Assembly (NCBI RefSeq): GCF_030315915.2
Contig: NZ_CP135990.1
Location: forward strand, 434,001-498,000
Reading direction: 5' to 3'
From: Providencia zhijiangensis
Lineage (GTDB): Bacteria; Pseudomonadota; Gammaproteobacteria; Enterobacterales; Enterobacteriaceae
DNA length: 64,000 nucleotides
Positions 1 to 8,449 of this stretch are shown one piece after another. The notes under the pieces are model-generated. The model was not told the origin of the DNA, made no database searches, and worked only from the letters and a program-made list of their open reading frames with translations. The translations under genes were made by a program, and so were the position numbers. Positions within the stretch are counted from its first letter, which is position 1. Every line of letters starts with the position of its first letter.

Positions 1-492
1 CAGTTTTGCAAAACCTAGATCAAAGGTGCCACCATTGAGCTTTGTACGTGATGTGCCTTTAGTATGGCCATATAAACCATAAACATTTAAGAATGGAAAA
101 ACCCATGAATCGATTCTGAGGGTGTGGCTTTCACTTTTTTCACGTGTATGACCCGCATCAATGCTCAGTGCTTTTGCTGTCTCTGGGTTTTTGGGCATAA
201 TAAAGCCAATCGAATCAACCACAATATCTTGTCGCAGGTTCATATAGCTGTAACCAACACCAAAAGGTTCCGGCAGGTCATAACCTCTAGCGCGTGCTTC
301 ATCTCCCCAAAAAGGTAAAATTCGGGATTCAGTCGTCGATGAACGAGTCACTCCTCCTTCGTTATTCGCTTTAGGAACGCCAGATTCGCTCATGCTTAAT
401 GAAAATAGTGGTGTATCACTATCGGCAAAGCTGGCGGGGGCAGCCAGACAAGAGGAAAGTAGCAGCGCTGCGCTGTATTGAATGCGTGTCAT
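1..492 (-). CDS. Exported protein of unknown function, 5' part only
   Basis: The minus strand is open from an ATG at 492 to the window edge, giving 164 codons with no stop. The first 23 or so residues form a signal peptide: a short basic start, a hydrophobic run (AALLLSSCLAAPAS) and an AxA-like site ending SFA/D. The mature part has alternating hydrophobic and polar stretches with aromatic residues, such as FGVGYSYMNL and FPFLNVYGLYGHTKG, which suits an outer-membrane beta-barrel. I cannot name the family. The gene continues beyond position 1, so its length and C-terminus are unknown. Confidence 0.7.
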   Translation of the reverse strand, partial: MTRIQYSAALLLSSCLAAPASFADSDTPLFSLSMSESGVPKANNEGGVTRSSTTESRILPFWGDEARARGYDLPEPFGVGYSYMNLRQDIVVDSIGFIMPKNPETAKALSIDAGHTREKSESHTLRIDSWVFPFLNVYGLYGHTKGTSRTKLNGGTFDLGFAKL

Positions 493-711
493 AATGAACT
501 CAATGATTAGTAGAATAGAATGAAGGAAATAATAAATTATCTTAATTTAATTAGCTTACAATTATCGATGGAAGCTTAACATACATTATAATTGATAATA
601 TGGCTCATGGTGCTATTTTAATGGTATTCCGCTACTGATAAATGCGTATTATTATCAATATGATGGATATGACTAAAATATAGGAAGGATATTATTGAGG
701 CGTTAAAGAGG

Positions 712-738
712 GTGCTGAAACTCTGGGTATTTCAGCAC
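712..738 (-). terminator. Hairpin after the small 60-aa gene
   Basis: GTGCTGAAA (712-720) and TTTCAGCAC (730-738) form a perfect 9-bp stem with a 9-nt loop. It lies 20 nt past the stop of the minus-strand gene at 759-941. The T-run on the minus strand is weak (CTCTTT), so it could also be an mRNA 3' hairpin. Confidence 0.4.
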
Positions 739-758
739 ACATTAGAATAAGAACAGTA

Positions 759-941
759 TTATTTGCTGTTTTTCTGATGAAACTGAACACGCTCATGGAA
801 GTAGTCTTTTAAATGTGCTTCCATATTGTGGATTTTTTGTTCCAGCGCATTAATTAAGACATCATCATTATTCATATCAAAAACGCGCTGCATCGCGAGG
901 TCATCAATATATTCTTTTTGCTTCTCAGATAAATCAGCCAT
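759..941 (-). CDS. Small protein, 60 aa, unknown function
   Basis: An ATG at 941 follows AGAGG with 9 nt spacing, a good ribosome binding site, and a hairpin follows the stop. The product is charged and mostly helical in character (MADLSEKQKEYIDDL..., then LEQKIHNMEAHLKDYF), with no signal peptide, membrane segment or cysteine. It looks like a small cytoplasmic helical-hairpin protein. I do not recognise the family. No coding gene overlaps it, which with the ribosome site argues that it is real. Confidence 0.55.
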   Translation of the reverse strand: MADLSEKQKEYIDDLAMQRVFDMNNDDVLINALEQKIHNMEAHLKDYFHERVQFHQKNSK

Positions 942-1224
942 GTTGTAAAACCTCTATTTTCAAAACCTATATATAAGAAAGGATTATTTCACCCACCAAC
1001 ATTATTTTACCCATCAACAACATCGGTGATGCTGATTCTCATTGTGCCCTAGTGAATACGGGATGAAAAGTGGAATTACGTCGCATCAAATAATGATGAT
1101 TGGTGCTCCTAGTTTAAATATGAGAGATTAAACGCCTATCTGACTGGGTTAAGAATAATCACAATATTCTTACCGAATATAAGCTGATATCCTCCGGTAA
1201 GATAATAAATAACAGGGCAAAATA

Positions 1225-2673
1225 GTGAACAATAAACAACAATACCTTGATATTGCTGCTGGAAACGGGGAAAAAGAAGCCTCGATGATGGTGGCAATCC
1301 CTGCGTCAGAGCTGGCCTCCCTACAACTTGAACAGCGTCTGGAAGAGCAAACCTATTTTACTGAAGGGGAAATCGACTACCTGCCTGATGAAGAAGGCGG
1401 CGGTTTCTTCTTTACCTGCAAACGTGGTGAAGAAGAGTTACGTTTTTACATTTCGCTTGTGGAAAGCGACCCTGAATACACCATTAACCCGTATTTCGCG
1501 ACAGATCCTATTAGCCAAGAGCTGTATGCCGAAGCGAGCAATGCGCCTCAAGCGGTGGTGGTTGAATGCCTATTCCAAGAAAAGCCTTTGGTGAGCTACT
1601 TACAGCAGCTTAAAATTATTCAAATTTTAGTGCCTGATTTATTATTGGGCTTGGATATTTCTGCCGCAGGTAAAGTCTTTACCCGTGAATGGCTTAACTT
1701 CCAGTTAATCGACGATTTAATGCCAAGCATTGATTCTCTGTATGTGGTACATGCCATTTACGATCACGATGAAAACTCAGAAGATTCCGCGCCAACCAAA
1801 TATTGGTTCCATACTCATGGTTTAGCACGTTGCGGTTTATCGGAAGCGGAAATTATTATTCCACACCCGATTGCGTCTTATTATGGGATCCCTGAGTTGT
1901 TCTGGAGCTTTGTGAACAACAGCATTACCAACGGAAAAATCGACTTTAATGAACCGATTTTCATTGGGCAAACACAAACCGGCTATGAGTATTTAGTGGC
2001 GGTGCCTTTTGAAGAAGGTCTCCTTCATGTAGGAACCTCTACACCGATTGATAATTTAAAACCACTGGAAGAGATGAACTTCGAGTTTGGTGATATGAGC
2101 TCTGAGCGCTTTATGGGGGATTGGCACGATCGTGACGAATCTCACCAGCATCCGTCCGTAATGTTATTCCGTGTTACTCAAGAAAACCCAACATTGGAAA
2201 GTTTCTTCGAAGGGTTTGAAGACCAAAATGCGATGATGTTTATGCGTACCGATGAAGAAACGGCGGATATGTCCAGCAAAGCCAGACTGCGTTGGGAATA
2301 TTTCACCCATATGTTAGATAACTATGGTCCAAAACCGGCCGCACCGAAAAAAGGGTTATTTGCGAAGCTACTCGGAAAATCGGAAGAAGAGGAAGAATCA
2401 GAGTGGCGCTTCCTAGTCAAATGCGGCATTAGTTATCAAGATGAAGATGGCGACGAGGGACACGAACATATGTGGTTTGAGCCGTTGACATGGAACGGTG
2501 ACCAATTTGAAGGCCGCTTGATTAACCACCCATTTTACGTAGAAACCATGGAAGAGGGAGGCGTTTATCCGCTAACGCGTGACCATATCACGGATTGGAC
2601 TATTTATTATCAGGACGGTAGCTATACTCCTGATACAATCTATAAACTTCTTAGTGGTGCTCAAGTGCATTAA
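1225..2673 (+). CDS. DUF4026 / DUF2314 domain protein
   Basis: A 482-residue acidic soluble protein. The start is a GTG preceded by AGGG at a usable distance; an in-frame ATG pair at about 1285 is the alternative. The first 370 residues resemble DUF4026. A lysine/proline-rich linker carrying an acidic EEEEE run (about residues 370-395) leads to a C-terminal DUF2314-like domain with WRFLVKCGISYQDEDGDEGHEHMWFEP-type sequence and GRLINHPF...I.DW. DUF2314 proteins such as YegJ have no settled function. There is no signal peptide or membrane segment. The gene is monocistronic, ending in a strong terminator. Confidence 0.75.
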   Translation: MNNKQQYLDIAAGNGEKEASMMVAIPASELASLQLEQRLEEQTYFTEGEIDYLPDEEGGGFFFTCKRGEEELRFYISLVESDPEYTINPYFATDPISQELYAEASNAPQAVVVECLFQEKPLVSYLQQLKIIQILVPDLLLGLDISAAGKVFTREWLNFQLIDDLMPSIDSLYVVHAIYDHDENSEDSAPTKYWFHTHGLARCGLSEAEIIIPHPIASYYGIPELFWSFVNNSITNGKIDFNEPIFIGQTQTGYEYLVAVPFEEGLLHVGTSTPIDNLKPLEEMNFEFGDMSSERFMGDWHDRDESHQHPSVMLFRVTQENPTLESFFEGFEDQNAMMFMRTDEETADMSSKARLRWEYFTHMLDNYGPKPAAPKKGLFAKLLGKSEEEEESEWRFLVKCGISYQDEDGDEGHEHMWFEPLTWNGDQFEGRLINHPFYVETMEEGGVYPLTRDHITDWTIYYQDGSYTPDTIYKLLSGAQVH

Positions 2674-2699
2674 TCTATCTTGATTGACTAATGCGAATA

Positions 2700-2724
2700 G
2701 GGCACTGAATTCAGTGCCCTTTTT
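2700..2724 (+). terminator. Intrinsic terminator of the DUF4026 gene
   Basis: gggcactgaattcagtgccc (2700-2719) is a perfect 20-bp palindrome followed directly by TTTTT. It ends only 12 nt before the recX start. Confidence 0.85.
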
Positions 2725-2736
2725 AATGAGCTAGAT

Positions 2737-3201
2737 GTGACAATGACCCAACCTGAACTGTACCAATATGCCCTATTTTTACTTTCCAGACGCGATTATG
2801 GCAAAGCGGAGTTATTTACCCGTATGAAGCGCCGTATGTATGAGAAAAATGAAGGCATTATCGATGAGCAGTTGATTGAAGGGGTGTTAGACAAACTGAG
2901 TGAGCAGCATTTTCTGGATGATGACCGCGTGGTGTCGCTGTTATTGCAGGGGTATGCGCGTAAAGGTTATGGGCCTTTGCGGATCAAACAAGAAATGCGC
3001 CAAAAAGGATTTGCTGAGACATTAGTCGAACACCATTTTGCCGAGCTTGATGTGGATTGGTTTGAAAAAGCAGCTGAAGTGCGTAGTAAAAAGTTTGGTG
3101 ATGAAATCCCAACTGACTTTAAAGAGAAGGGTAAACAAATTCGTTATCTGCAATACCGAGGTTTTTTTGGTGACATGATATTTGAGTTATTCTCGCGCTA
3201 A
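2737..3201 (+). CDS. recX: RecX-family regulatory protein (orphan)
   Basis: The 154-residue product has the RecX pattern of repeated three-helix units: ALFLLSRRDYGKAELFTRMKRR near the start, LDKLSEQHFLDDDRV in the middle and ARKGYGPLRIKQEMRQKGF around residues 69-87. RecX proteins bind RecA and block filament extension. In enterics recX normally follows recA, but here there is no recA and a strong terminator sits immediately upstream. The start is a GTG at 2737 with a weak TGAG six bases ahead; the ATG at 2743 is the alternative. It may be the organism's only recX or a divergent paralogue, which this window cannot decide. Confidence 0.8.
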   Translation: MTMTQPELYQYALFLLSRRDYGKAELFTRMKRRMYEKNEGIIDEQLIEGVLDKLSEQHFLDDDRVVSLLLQGYARKGYGPLRIKQEMRQKGFAETLVEHHFAELDVDWFEKAAEVRSKKFGDEIPTDFKEKGKQIRYLQYRGFFGDMIFELFSR

Positions 3202-3481
3202 TTTTTGCAGTTAATCCTACATTATTTATGATTGTCATTATGTGAATAATCACGCCATTTAATATCGTTCAAATGACTATTATTTGACTTTAGTTTAAAT
3301 GATTAACGCCCCTGAGTTTCATTTCTTTTGCTTAGTCAAAAAATAATATTTTTTTGACTTGTGTTTTTATCTATTTCTAGATTAAAAATATTGTCCACTA
3401 TGATCATTATCAGTGTATTTCGCTTTTTTTTTAGGCAGAGTACCTCCAATAATTACAAAATGAGACGGGCAGGAGAAACAC
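3202..3481 (+). promoter_or_regulatory. AT-rich leader region of dcuC
   Basis: There are 280 bases without an ORF. AT-rich runs and a TGATCATTATCA-like palindromic stretch near 3400 are present, but I cannot assign a confident FNR, Fur or CRP site. A clear CAGGAG ribosome site precedes dcuC. Confidence 0.35.
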
Positions 3482-4840
3482 ATGATTGAGCTCTTAATAG
3501 GCGTATTGGTCGCCGTTGGAGTTGGGCGCTATATAATAAAGGGTTACTCTGCAACAGGGGTATTAATGACGGGGGGTATTTTACTCCTGATTATTACCGC
3601 GTTAATGGGTAAAAGCATTTTACCAGAATCAGTGAAAGCAACGGGATGGCGCGTTACTGATATTCTGGAATACATCAAGTTCTTATTAATGAGCCGAGGT
3701 GGTGACCTCGGTATGATGATCATGGTGCTGTGTGGGTTTGCGTCTTATATGACTCACATTGGTGCGAATGACGTGGTGGTTAAAATTGCCTCCAAGCCAT
3801 TGAAAATGATCAACTCCCCATACTTATTGATGGTTGCGGCGTATATTGTTGCTTGCTTGATGTCACTGGCAGTTTCATCGGCAACAGGTTTAGGGGTGTT
3901 ATTGATGGCAACCCTGTTCCCTGTGATGGTTAACGTCGGGATCAGCCGTGGCGCAGCAGCGGCTATCTGTGCGTCACCCGCCGCTATCATTCTGGCACCA
4001 ACGTCTGGAGACGTTATCTTAGCGGCGAAAGCAGCGGAAATGCCTCTGATTGATTTCGCATTCAAAACCACACTGCCTATCTCCATCGCTGCCATTGTTG
4101 CGATGTCAGTGGCTCACTTCTTCTGGCAGCGTTTTCTGGATAGAAAAGAGCACGTTAAAACCGAAATGCTGGATGTGAATGAAATCAAAACCCACGCACC
4201 GGGTTTCTACGCGATTTTACCGTTTACCCCAATCATCGGTGTATTAGTGTTTGATGGTAAATGGGCACCTGAACTGCATATCGTCACCATTATTGTTGGC
4301 TGTATTATCATGGCTGCAATCATTGAATTTATTCGTAGCTTCAGTGCAAAACATGTCTATGGCGGATTAGAAGTTTGCTATAGAGGCATGGCGGATGCGT
4401 TTGCAACCGTCGTGATGCTGTTAGTGGCAGCCGGCGTCTTCGCACAGGGTCTAAGCACCATCGGCTTTATTAAAGGTTTGATCGACTTAGCACAATCCTT
4501 TGGTTCAGGCGCGATTGTGATGATGATTGCGCTGGTGGTGATCACCATGTTAGCGGCGATGACGACAGGTTCTGGTAACGCACCATTCTACGCATTCGTT
4601 GAATTGATCCCTCACTTAGCGAAGCAAATGGGCGTCAACCCAGCTTACCTTGTCATCCCAATGTTACAGGCATCTAACTTAGGTCGTACATTATCACCGG
4701 TTTCTGGGGTGGTGGTTGCGGTATCGGGGATGGCGAAGATTTCACCGTTTGAAGTGGTGAAAAGAACCTCGGTTCCTGTATTAGTTGGGCTTATCGTTGT
4801 TGTGATTGCTACCGAGATTTTAGTGCCTGTTTATTTGTAA
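3482..4840 (+). CDS. dcuC: Anaerobic C4-dicarboxylate transporter DcuC
   Basis: The 452-residue integral membrane protein matches the E. coli DcuC I remember over nearly its whole length. Shared blocks include RGGDLGMMIMVLCGFA, AVSSATGLGVLLMATLFPVM, CASPAAIILAPTSGDV and MLQASNLGRTLSPVSGVVVA. There are about 12 hydrophobic segments. DcuC sits in the inner membrane and mainly exports succinate during fermentation or fumarate respiration. The start follows CAGGAG with 8 nt spacing. It is a single gene followed by hairpins. DcuC could also export the fumarate or succinate made by the catabolic cluster here, but that is only inference. Confidence 0.93.
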   Translation: MIELLIGVLVAVGVGRYIIKGYSATGVLMTGGILLLIITALMGKSILPESVKATGWRVTDILEYIKFLLMSRGGDLGMMIMVLCGFASYMTHIGANDVVVKIASKPLKMINSPYLLMVAAYIVACLMSLAVSSATGLGVLLMATLFPVMVNVGISRGAAAAICASPAAIILAPTSGDVILAAKAAEMPLIDFAFKTTLPISIAAIVAMSVAHFFWQRFLDRKEHVKTEMLDVNEIKTHAPGFYAILPFTPIIGVLVFDGKWAPELHIVTIIVGCIIMAAIIEFIRSFSAKHVYGGLEVCYRGMADAFATVVMLLVAAGVFAQGLSTIGFIKGLIDLAQSFGSGAIVMMIALVVITMLAAMTTGSGNAPFYAFVELIPHLAKQMGVNPAYLVIPMLQASNLGRTLSPVSGVVVAVSGMAKISPFEVVKRTSVPVLVGLIVVVIATEILVPVYL

Positions 4841-4864
4841 CAAAATAGGTATTTCTCCATCTAA

Positions 4865-4968
4865 AATGGCTAGAAATTATTCTAGCCATTATGTTGCTGA
4901 CAAAGAGGGATAAAAGCGTGGTTTTTCCCTCTTTGTGTTATCAGGCGAAAATCAATGAATTGATTTTC
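4865..4968 (+). terminator. Three successive hairpins after dcuC
   Basis: Three inverted repeats follow each other: AATGGCTAGAA/TTCTAGCCATT at 4865-4890 (11-bp stem, 4-nt loop), CAAAGAGGGA/TCCCTCTTTG at 4901-4935, and GAAAATCAAT/ATTGATTTTC at 4947-4968. None has a long T-run directly after it, though the second contains TTTTT in its loop. The first probably ends dcuC transcription. Confidence 0.55.
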
Positions 4969-5263
4969 CTTGTTAATTCTACAATCTAAAAGGGCCATTT
5001 TTTTTATCGATATTTATTTCGGTTAATACTTAGGTTTAAAAGAAAAAAACTCTACGCTTTTTTGATGTGGTGTTTGGGTATTTTCAATCAAATGATAAAA
5101 ATTTATTTGCGATTATTAACAAATTGTCATTTTTTTAGATTCAGATATGAGATCTACACCAAAAAGCCAGAAAGATTAATCAAAATAAGCTAGTTGCTCT
5201 AACGCATTTAATGCAAAATTCGCGCATCTTTTTTTATCCATTTTAAAACGATGAAGTGACGGT
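4969..5263 (+). promoter_or_regulatory. AT-rich upstream region of the serine transporter gene
   Basis: About 295 non-coding bases, very rich in A/T tracts (for example around 5035-5130). It should hold the promoter of the transporter at 5264. I could not identify a specific operator. Confidence 0.3.
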
Positions 5264-6523
5264 ATGAGCACAATAAAAACCGCAGTAAACACGACAGACA
5301 AACCTGCTAGTAAGTGGACGTATAAAGACTTCACTTGGGTATTATCTCTTTTTGGTACCGCCGTTGGTGCGGGGGTTCTTTTTCTGCCAATTAAAGCTGG
5401 CGCGGGTGGTTTCTGGCCATTAGTTGTATTAGCTTTAATTGCAACACCAATGATTTGGTTAGCTCATAAAGGGTTAGCGCGTTTTGTTTTATCGGCTAAG
5501 AAACACGATGCTGATATCACCGATACTGTGGAAGAATATTTCGGTAAAACAGGCGCGAATATCATCACTTTTGCTTATTTCTTTGCGATTTACCCAATCG
5601 TATTAATTTACGGCGTGGGTATCACTAACACAGTAGACTCATTCTTAGTGAACCAAATTGGTATGGACCCACTGCCACGTTGGTTGCTGTCTGGAGTGTT
5701 AATTGCAGCAATGACGGCAGGTGTGGTATTCGGTCGTGATTTAATGCTGAAACTCACTTCTATGATGGTTTATCCATTAGTCTTCATCTTATTAGCATTG
5801 TCTCTGTACCTGATCCCTGAGTGGAATACGTCGATGTTAGAAGTCGCACCAGATTGGAGCGCAATGCCGATTGTTGTCTGGATGGCAATTCCTATCATCG
5901 TATTCTCTTTTAACCACAGCCCAATCATCAGCCAATTTGCAAAAGACCAACGTCAGCAATTTGGTGACCAAGCCGTGATTAAAACTGACATGATCACTGG
6001 CGGTGCAGCATTTATGCTAACTGGCTTCGTGATGTTCTTCGTATTCTCTGTAGTACTGTCACTGAGCCCAGCTGAGTTAGAAATCGCGAAGAAAGAAAAC
6101 ATCAGCGTGTTATCCCATATTGCGAACATTAACCCATCACCAATCCTGTCTTACTTAGGGCCTATCGTGGCATTCGCCGCTATCGTTTCTAGTTACTTTG
6201 GTCACTTCTTAGGTGCGCACGAAGGTCTGGTTGGTTTAGTGAAATCACGCTCTTCAGTTTCTGTGAAGAAAATTGAATTAATCTCTTTACTGTTCATCGT
6301 GATCACCACGTGGATCGTCGCAATTATCAACCCAAGTATCTTAGGTATGATTGAAACCATGGGTGCTCCAATGATTGCGGCAATCCTGTTCATTCTGCCA
6401 GTTGTGGCGATGCGTATTATTCCTGCAATGAAGCCATTCAGTACCTCTAAGCCAGCGCAAATCTTTACGCTGCTATGCGGTTTGGCATCAATTACCTCTG
6501 TGATTTATGGCGCGTTCGCGTAA
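5264..6523 (+). CDS. sdaC: SdaC-type serine/proton symporter (HAAAP family)
   Basis: A 419-residue, 11-helix transporter of the hydroxy/aromatic amino acid permease family. Diagnostic blocks shared with SdaC are GTAVGAGVLFLPIKAG in helix 1, YFFAIYPIVLIYGVGITNTV, IPIIVFSFNHSPIISQFA and the closing NPSILGMIETMGAPMIAAILF. SdaC takes up L-serine with protons. Unlike E. coli, no serine deaminase gene follows; a terminator comes 20 bases after the stop, so it is monocistronic. The exact substrate among serine and threonine cannot be fixed from sequence. The ribosome site is weak (GAAGTGACGGT). Confidence 0.8.
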   Translation: MSTIKTAVNTTDKPASKWTYKDFTWVLSLFGTAVGAGVLFLPIKAGAGGFWPLVVLALIATPMIWLAHKGLARFVLSAKKHDADITDTVEEYFGKTGANIITFAYFFAIYPIVLIYGVGITNTVDSFLVNQIGMDPLPRWLLSGVLIAAMTAGVVFGRDLMLKLTSMMVYPLVFILLALSLYLIPEWNTSMLEVAPDWSAMPIVVWMAIPIIVFSFNHSPIISQFAKDQRQQFGDQAVIKTDMITGGAAFMLTGFVMFFVFSVVLSLSPAELEIAKKENISVLSHIANINPSPILSYLGPIVAFAAIVSSYFGHFLGAHEGLVGLVKSRSSVSVKKIELISLLFIVITTWIVAIINPSILGMIETMGAPMIAAILFILPVVAMRIIPAMKPFSTSKPAQIFTLLCGLASITSVIYGAFA

Positions 6524-6542
6524 TTAAATTCAGTTGTACCGA

Positions 6543-6576
6543 AACCCATATTGCTTCGGCAATATGGGTTCTTTTG
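6543..6576 (+). terminator. Intrinsic terminator with UUCG tetraloop
   Basis: AACCCATATTGC and GCAATATGGGTT pair into a 12-bp stem closed by TTCG and followed by CTTTTGTTT. It ends the serine transporter transcript. Confidence 0.88.
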
Positions 6577-6740
6577 TTTCTAAAGTGGGCTTATTTATTT
6601 TGTGAATAACTATAGATGAAATTATTTCAAGTCTAGATGGTTGTGTGAGGGATCTACTTGGGGGATATTGGAAAGGATTACCGTGAAATAAAAACAAGAA
6701 CCCATTCAATTGGCAGTGCGGGTATAACAAGGATAACGCA

Positions 6741-8015
6741 ATGAAATTAGAAACATTATCAATCCACGCAGGCTATTCTCCAGACCCTACAACCAAGTCT
6801 GTCGCGGTGCCTATTTATCAAACCACCTCTTATGCATTTGACGATACACAACACGGCGCGGATCTGTTCGACTTAAAAGTGGCGGGTAATATCTATACCC
6901 GCATTATGAACCCGACCAACGATGTGCTCGAAAAGCGTGTTGCTGCTCTTGAAGGGGGTATTGCCGGACTGGCGGTGGCGTCTGGAATGGCGGCTATCAC
7001 CTATGCAATTCAAACTATTGCCCAAGTCGGCGATAACATTGTTTCTGTGGCAAAACTGTATGGCGGTACGTATAACTTACTGGCGCATACTCTGCCGCGC
7101 CTTGGTATCGAAACCCGTTTTGCTGAACACGATGATTTAACTGCACTAGAAGCCCTGATTGATGAGAAAACAAAAGCCGTTTTCTGTGAATCTATCTCTA
7201 ACCCTGCGGGCTTTATTGTTGACCTTGCGGCGCTGGCAGAGGTTGCGCATCGCCATGGCGTACCTCTGATTGTCGACAATACCGTAGCGACCCCGTATTT
7301 ATGCCGCCCATTTGAACACGGTGCGGACATCGTGGTGCACTCGTTAACTAAATATATTGGTGGTCACGGCACCTCAATCGGTGGAATGGTGATTGATTCA
7401 GGTAAATTCCCGTGGGCGGAGCACGCAGAGCGTTTTTCTCTGCTAGTTGAGCCTGATATCGCCTATCACGGCGTCAGTTATACTGAGCACTTCGGTGCGG
7501 CGGCTTTTATTGCCCGTTGCCGCGTAGCACCGCTGCGTGGGACGGGAGCAGCATTATCGCCATTTAACGCCTTCTTGATCTTACAAGGTCTGGAAACACT
7601 CGCATTAAGAATGGAACGCCATACTGAAAACGCATTGAAAGTGGCTCAATTCCTCGAAAATCATCCTCAAGTGGCATGGGTAAAATATGCGGGTCTGCCA
7701 AGCAACCCTGAGCACGCACTTGCGCAAAAATATATGCAAGGTAAACCTGCCAGTATCATGTCTTTTGGGATCAAAGGCGGGCAGGAAGCCGGTGCGCGTT
7801 TTATTGATGCACTGAACCTGATTGTTCGTTTGGTCAATATTGGAGATGCAAAATCATTAGCGTGCCATCCAGCATCTACCACCCATCGTCAATTAAATGA
7901 TGCGGAGCTAGCACGTGCAGGGGTATCGCGCGATATGATCCGTTTATCCATTGGTATTGAACATATCGATGACATTCTTGCTGACTTAATTCAAGCCTTG
8001 GATGCAGCTAAGTAA
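6741..8015 (+). CDS. metY: O-acetylhomoserine sulfhydrylase (PLP enzyme)
   Basis: The 424-residue protein belongs to the Cys/Met-metabolism PLP family. It has the MetY-type N-terminus ([25 protein letters not shown]), the [22 protein letters not shown] block, a [10 protein letters not shown] stretch and the Schiff-base lysine in [12 protein letters not shown] near residue 207. The C-terminal long insert typical of O-acetylhomoserine enzymes ([14 protein letters not shown]...) separates it from cystathionine gamma-synthases. It makes homocysteine from O-acetylhomoserine and sulfide. AAGGA lies 8 nt before the ATG. No MetJ box was recognised upstream. Confidence 0.88.
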   Translation: MKLETLSIHAGYSPDPTTKSVAVPIYQTTSYAFDDTQHGADLFDLKVAGNIYTRIMNPTNDVLEKRVAALEGGIAGLAVASGMAAITYAIQTIAQVGDNIVSVAKLYGGTYNLLAHTLPRLGIETRFAEHDDLTALEALIDEKTKAVFCESISNPAGFIVDLAALAEVAHRHGVPLIVDNTVATPYLCRPFEHGADIVVHSLTKYIGGHGTSIGGMVIDSGKFPWAEHAERFSLLVEPDIAYHGVSYTEHFGAAAFIARCRVAPLRGTGAALSPFNAFLILQGLETLALRMERHTENALKVAQFLENHPQVAWVKYAGLPSNPEHALAQKYMQGKPASIMSFGIKGGQEAGARFIDALNLIVRLVNIGDAKSLACHPASTTHRQLNDAELARAGVSRDMIRLSIGIEHIDDILADLIQALDAAK

Positions 8016-8038
8016 ATCTTGTTAAGCAGCTACCGATA

Positions 8039-8090
8039 AATAAAGGTGGTTATTGTGAAGAATATATTGCAATAACTGCCTTTATTGCTT
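8039..8090 (+). terminator. Imperfect long hairpin after metY
   Basis: AATAAAGGTGGTTATTG (8039-8055) pairs with CAATAACTGCCTTTATT (8070-8086) with one mismatch and one wobble over 17 bp. The trailing T-run is poor. Confidence 0.5.
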
Positions 8091-8449
8091 CCTACGTGAT
8101 TAACTATTGAGGTTTATTCTTCTTTCTAGGATTAATAACTATTCGCAATCAGCACTGTTTTTTAATTTATTTTTCATTCTGTTAAAAATAAATGGAAATT
8201 GCTGAACTATTGTTTTTTAATCGAGTCTTAACAAGCAGCTCATCCTGTTATCTTAATGTTGAAATAAAATATTCATTTATTGATTGTTTATCTCATATGG
8301 GCGTATGAAATACGAAAATGTTTATTGGTTTATACTGGGTTTAGTCGAACTAACGATAATAGAACCCTGATTTGATTAATCAAAAGCGCCTGAAGCTTCG
8401 GCGAAAATAATAATTATTAAATATTTATGACAATAATGGTTGAGATTAA
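8091..8449 (+). promoter_or_regulatory. AT-rich upstream region of arnT
   Basis: About 360 bases without an ORF, rich in A/T runs. It presumably contains the arnT promoter. I looked for PmrA (CTTAAG-type) and PhoP (TGTTTA-N5) repeats and found no properly spaced pair. Confidence 0.3.

Noticed and set aside
3238-3258. CRP site in the dcuC leader (TGTGA...TCACG)
   Set aside because: The half-sites are separated by 4 bases, not 6, so it does not fit CRP.
8260-8345. PhoP or PmrA box upstream of arnT
   Set aside because: TGTTTA and GGTTTA occur, but the half-sites are 8 bp apart rather than the required 11, and no CTTAA direct repeat is correctly spaced.
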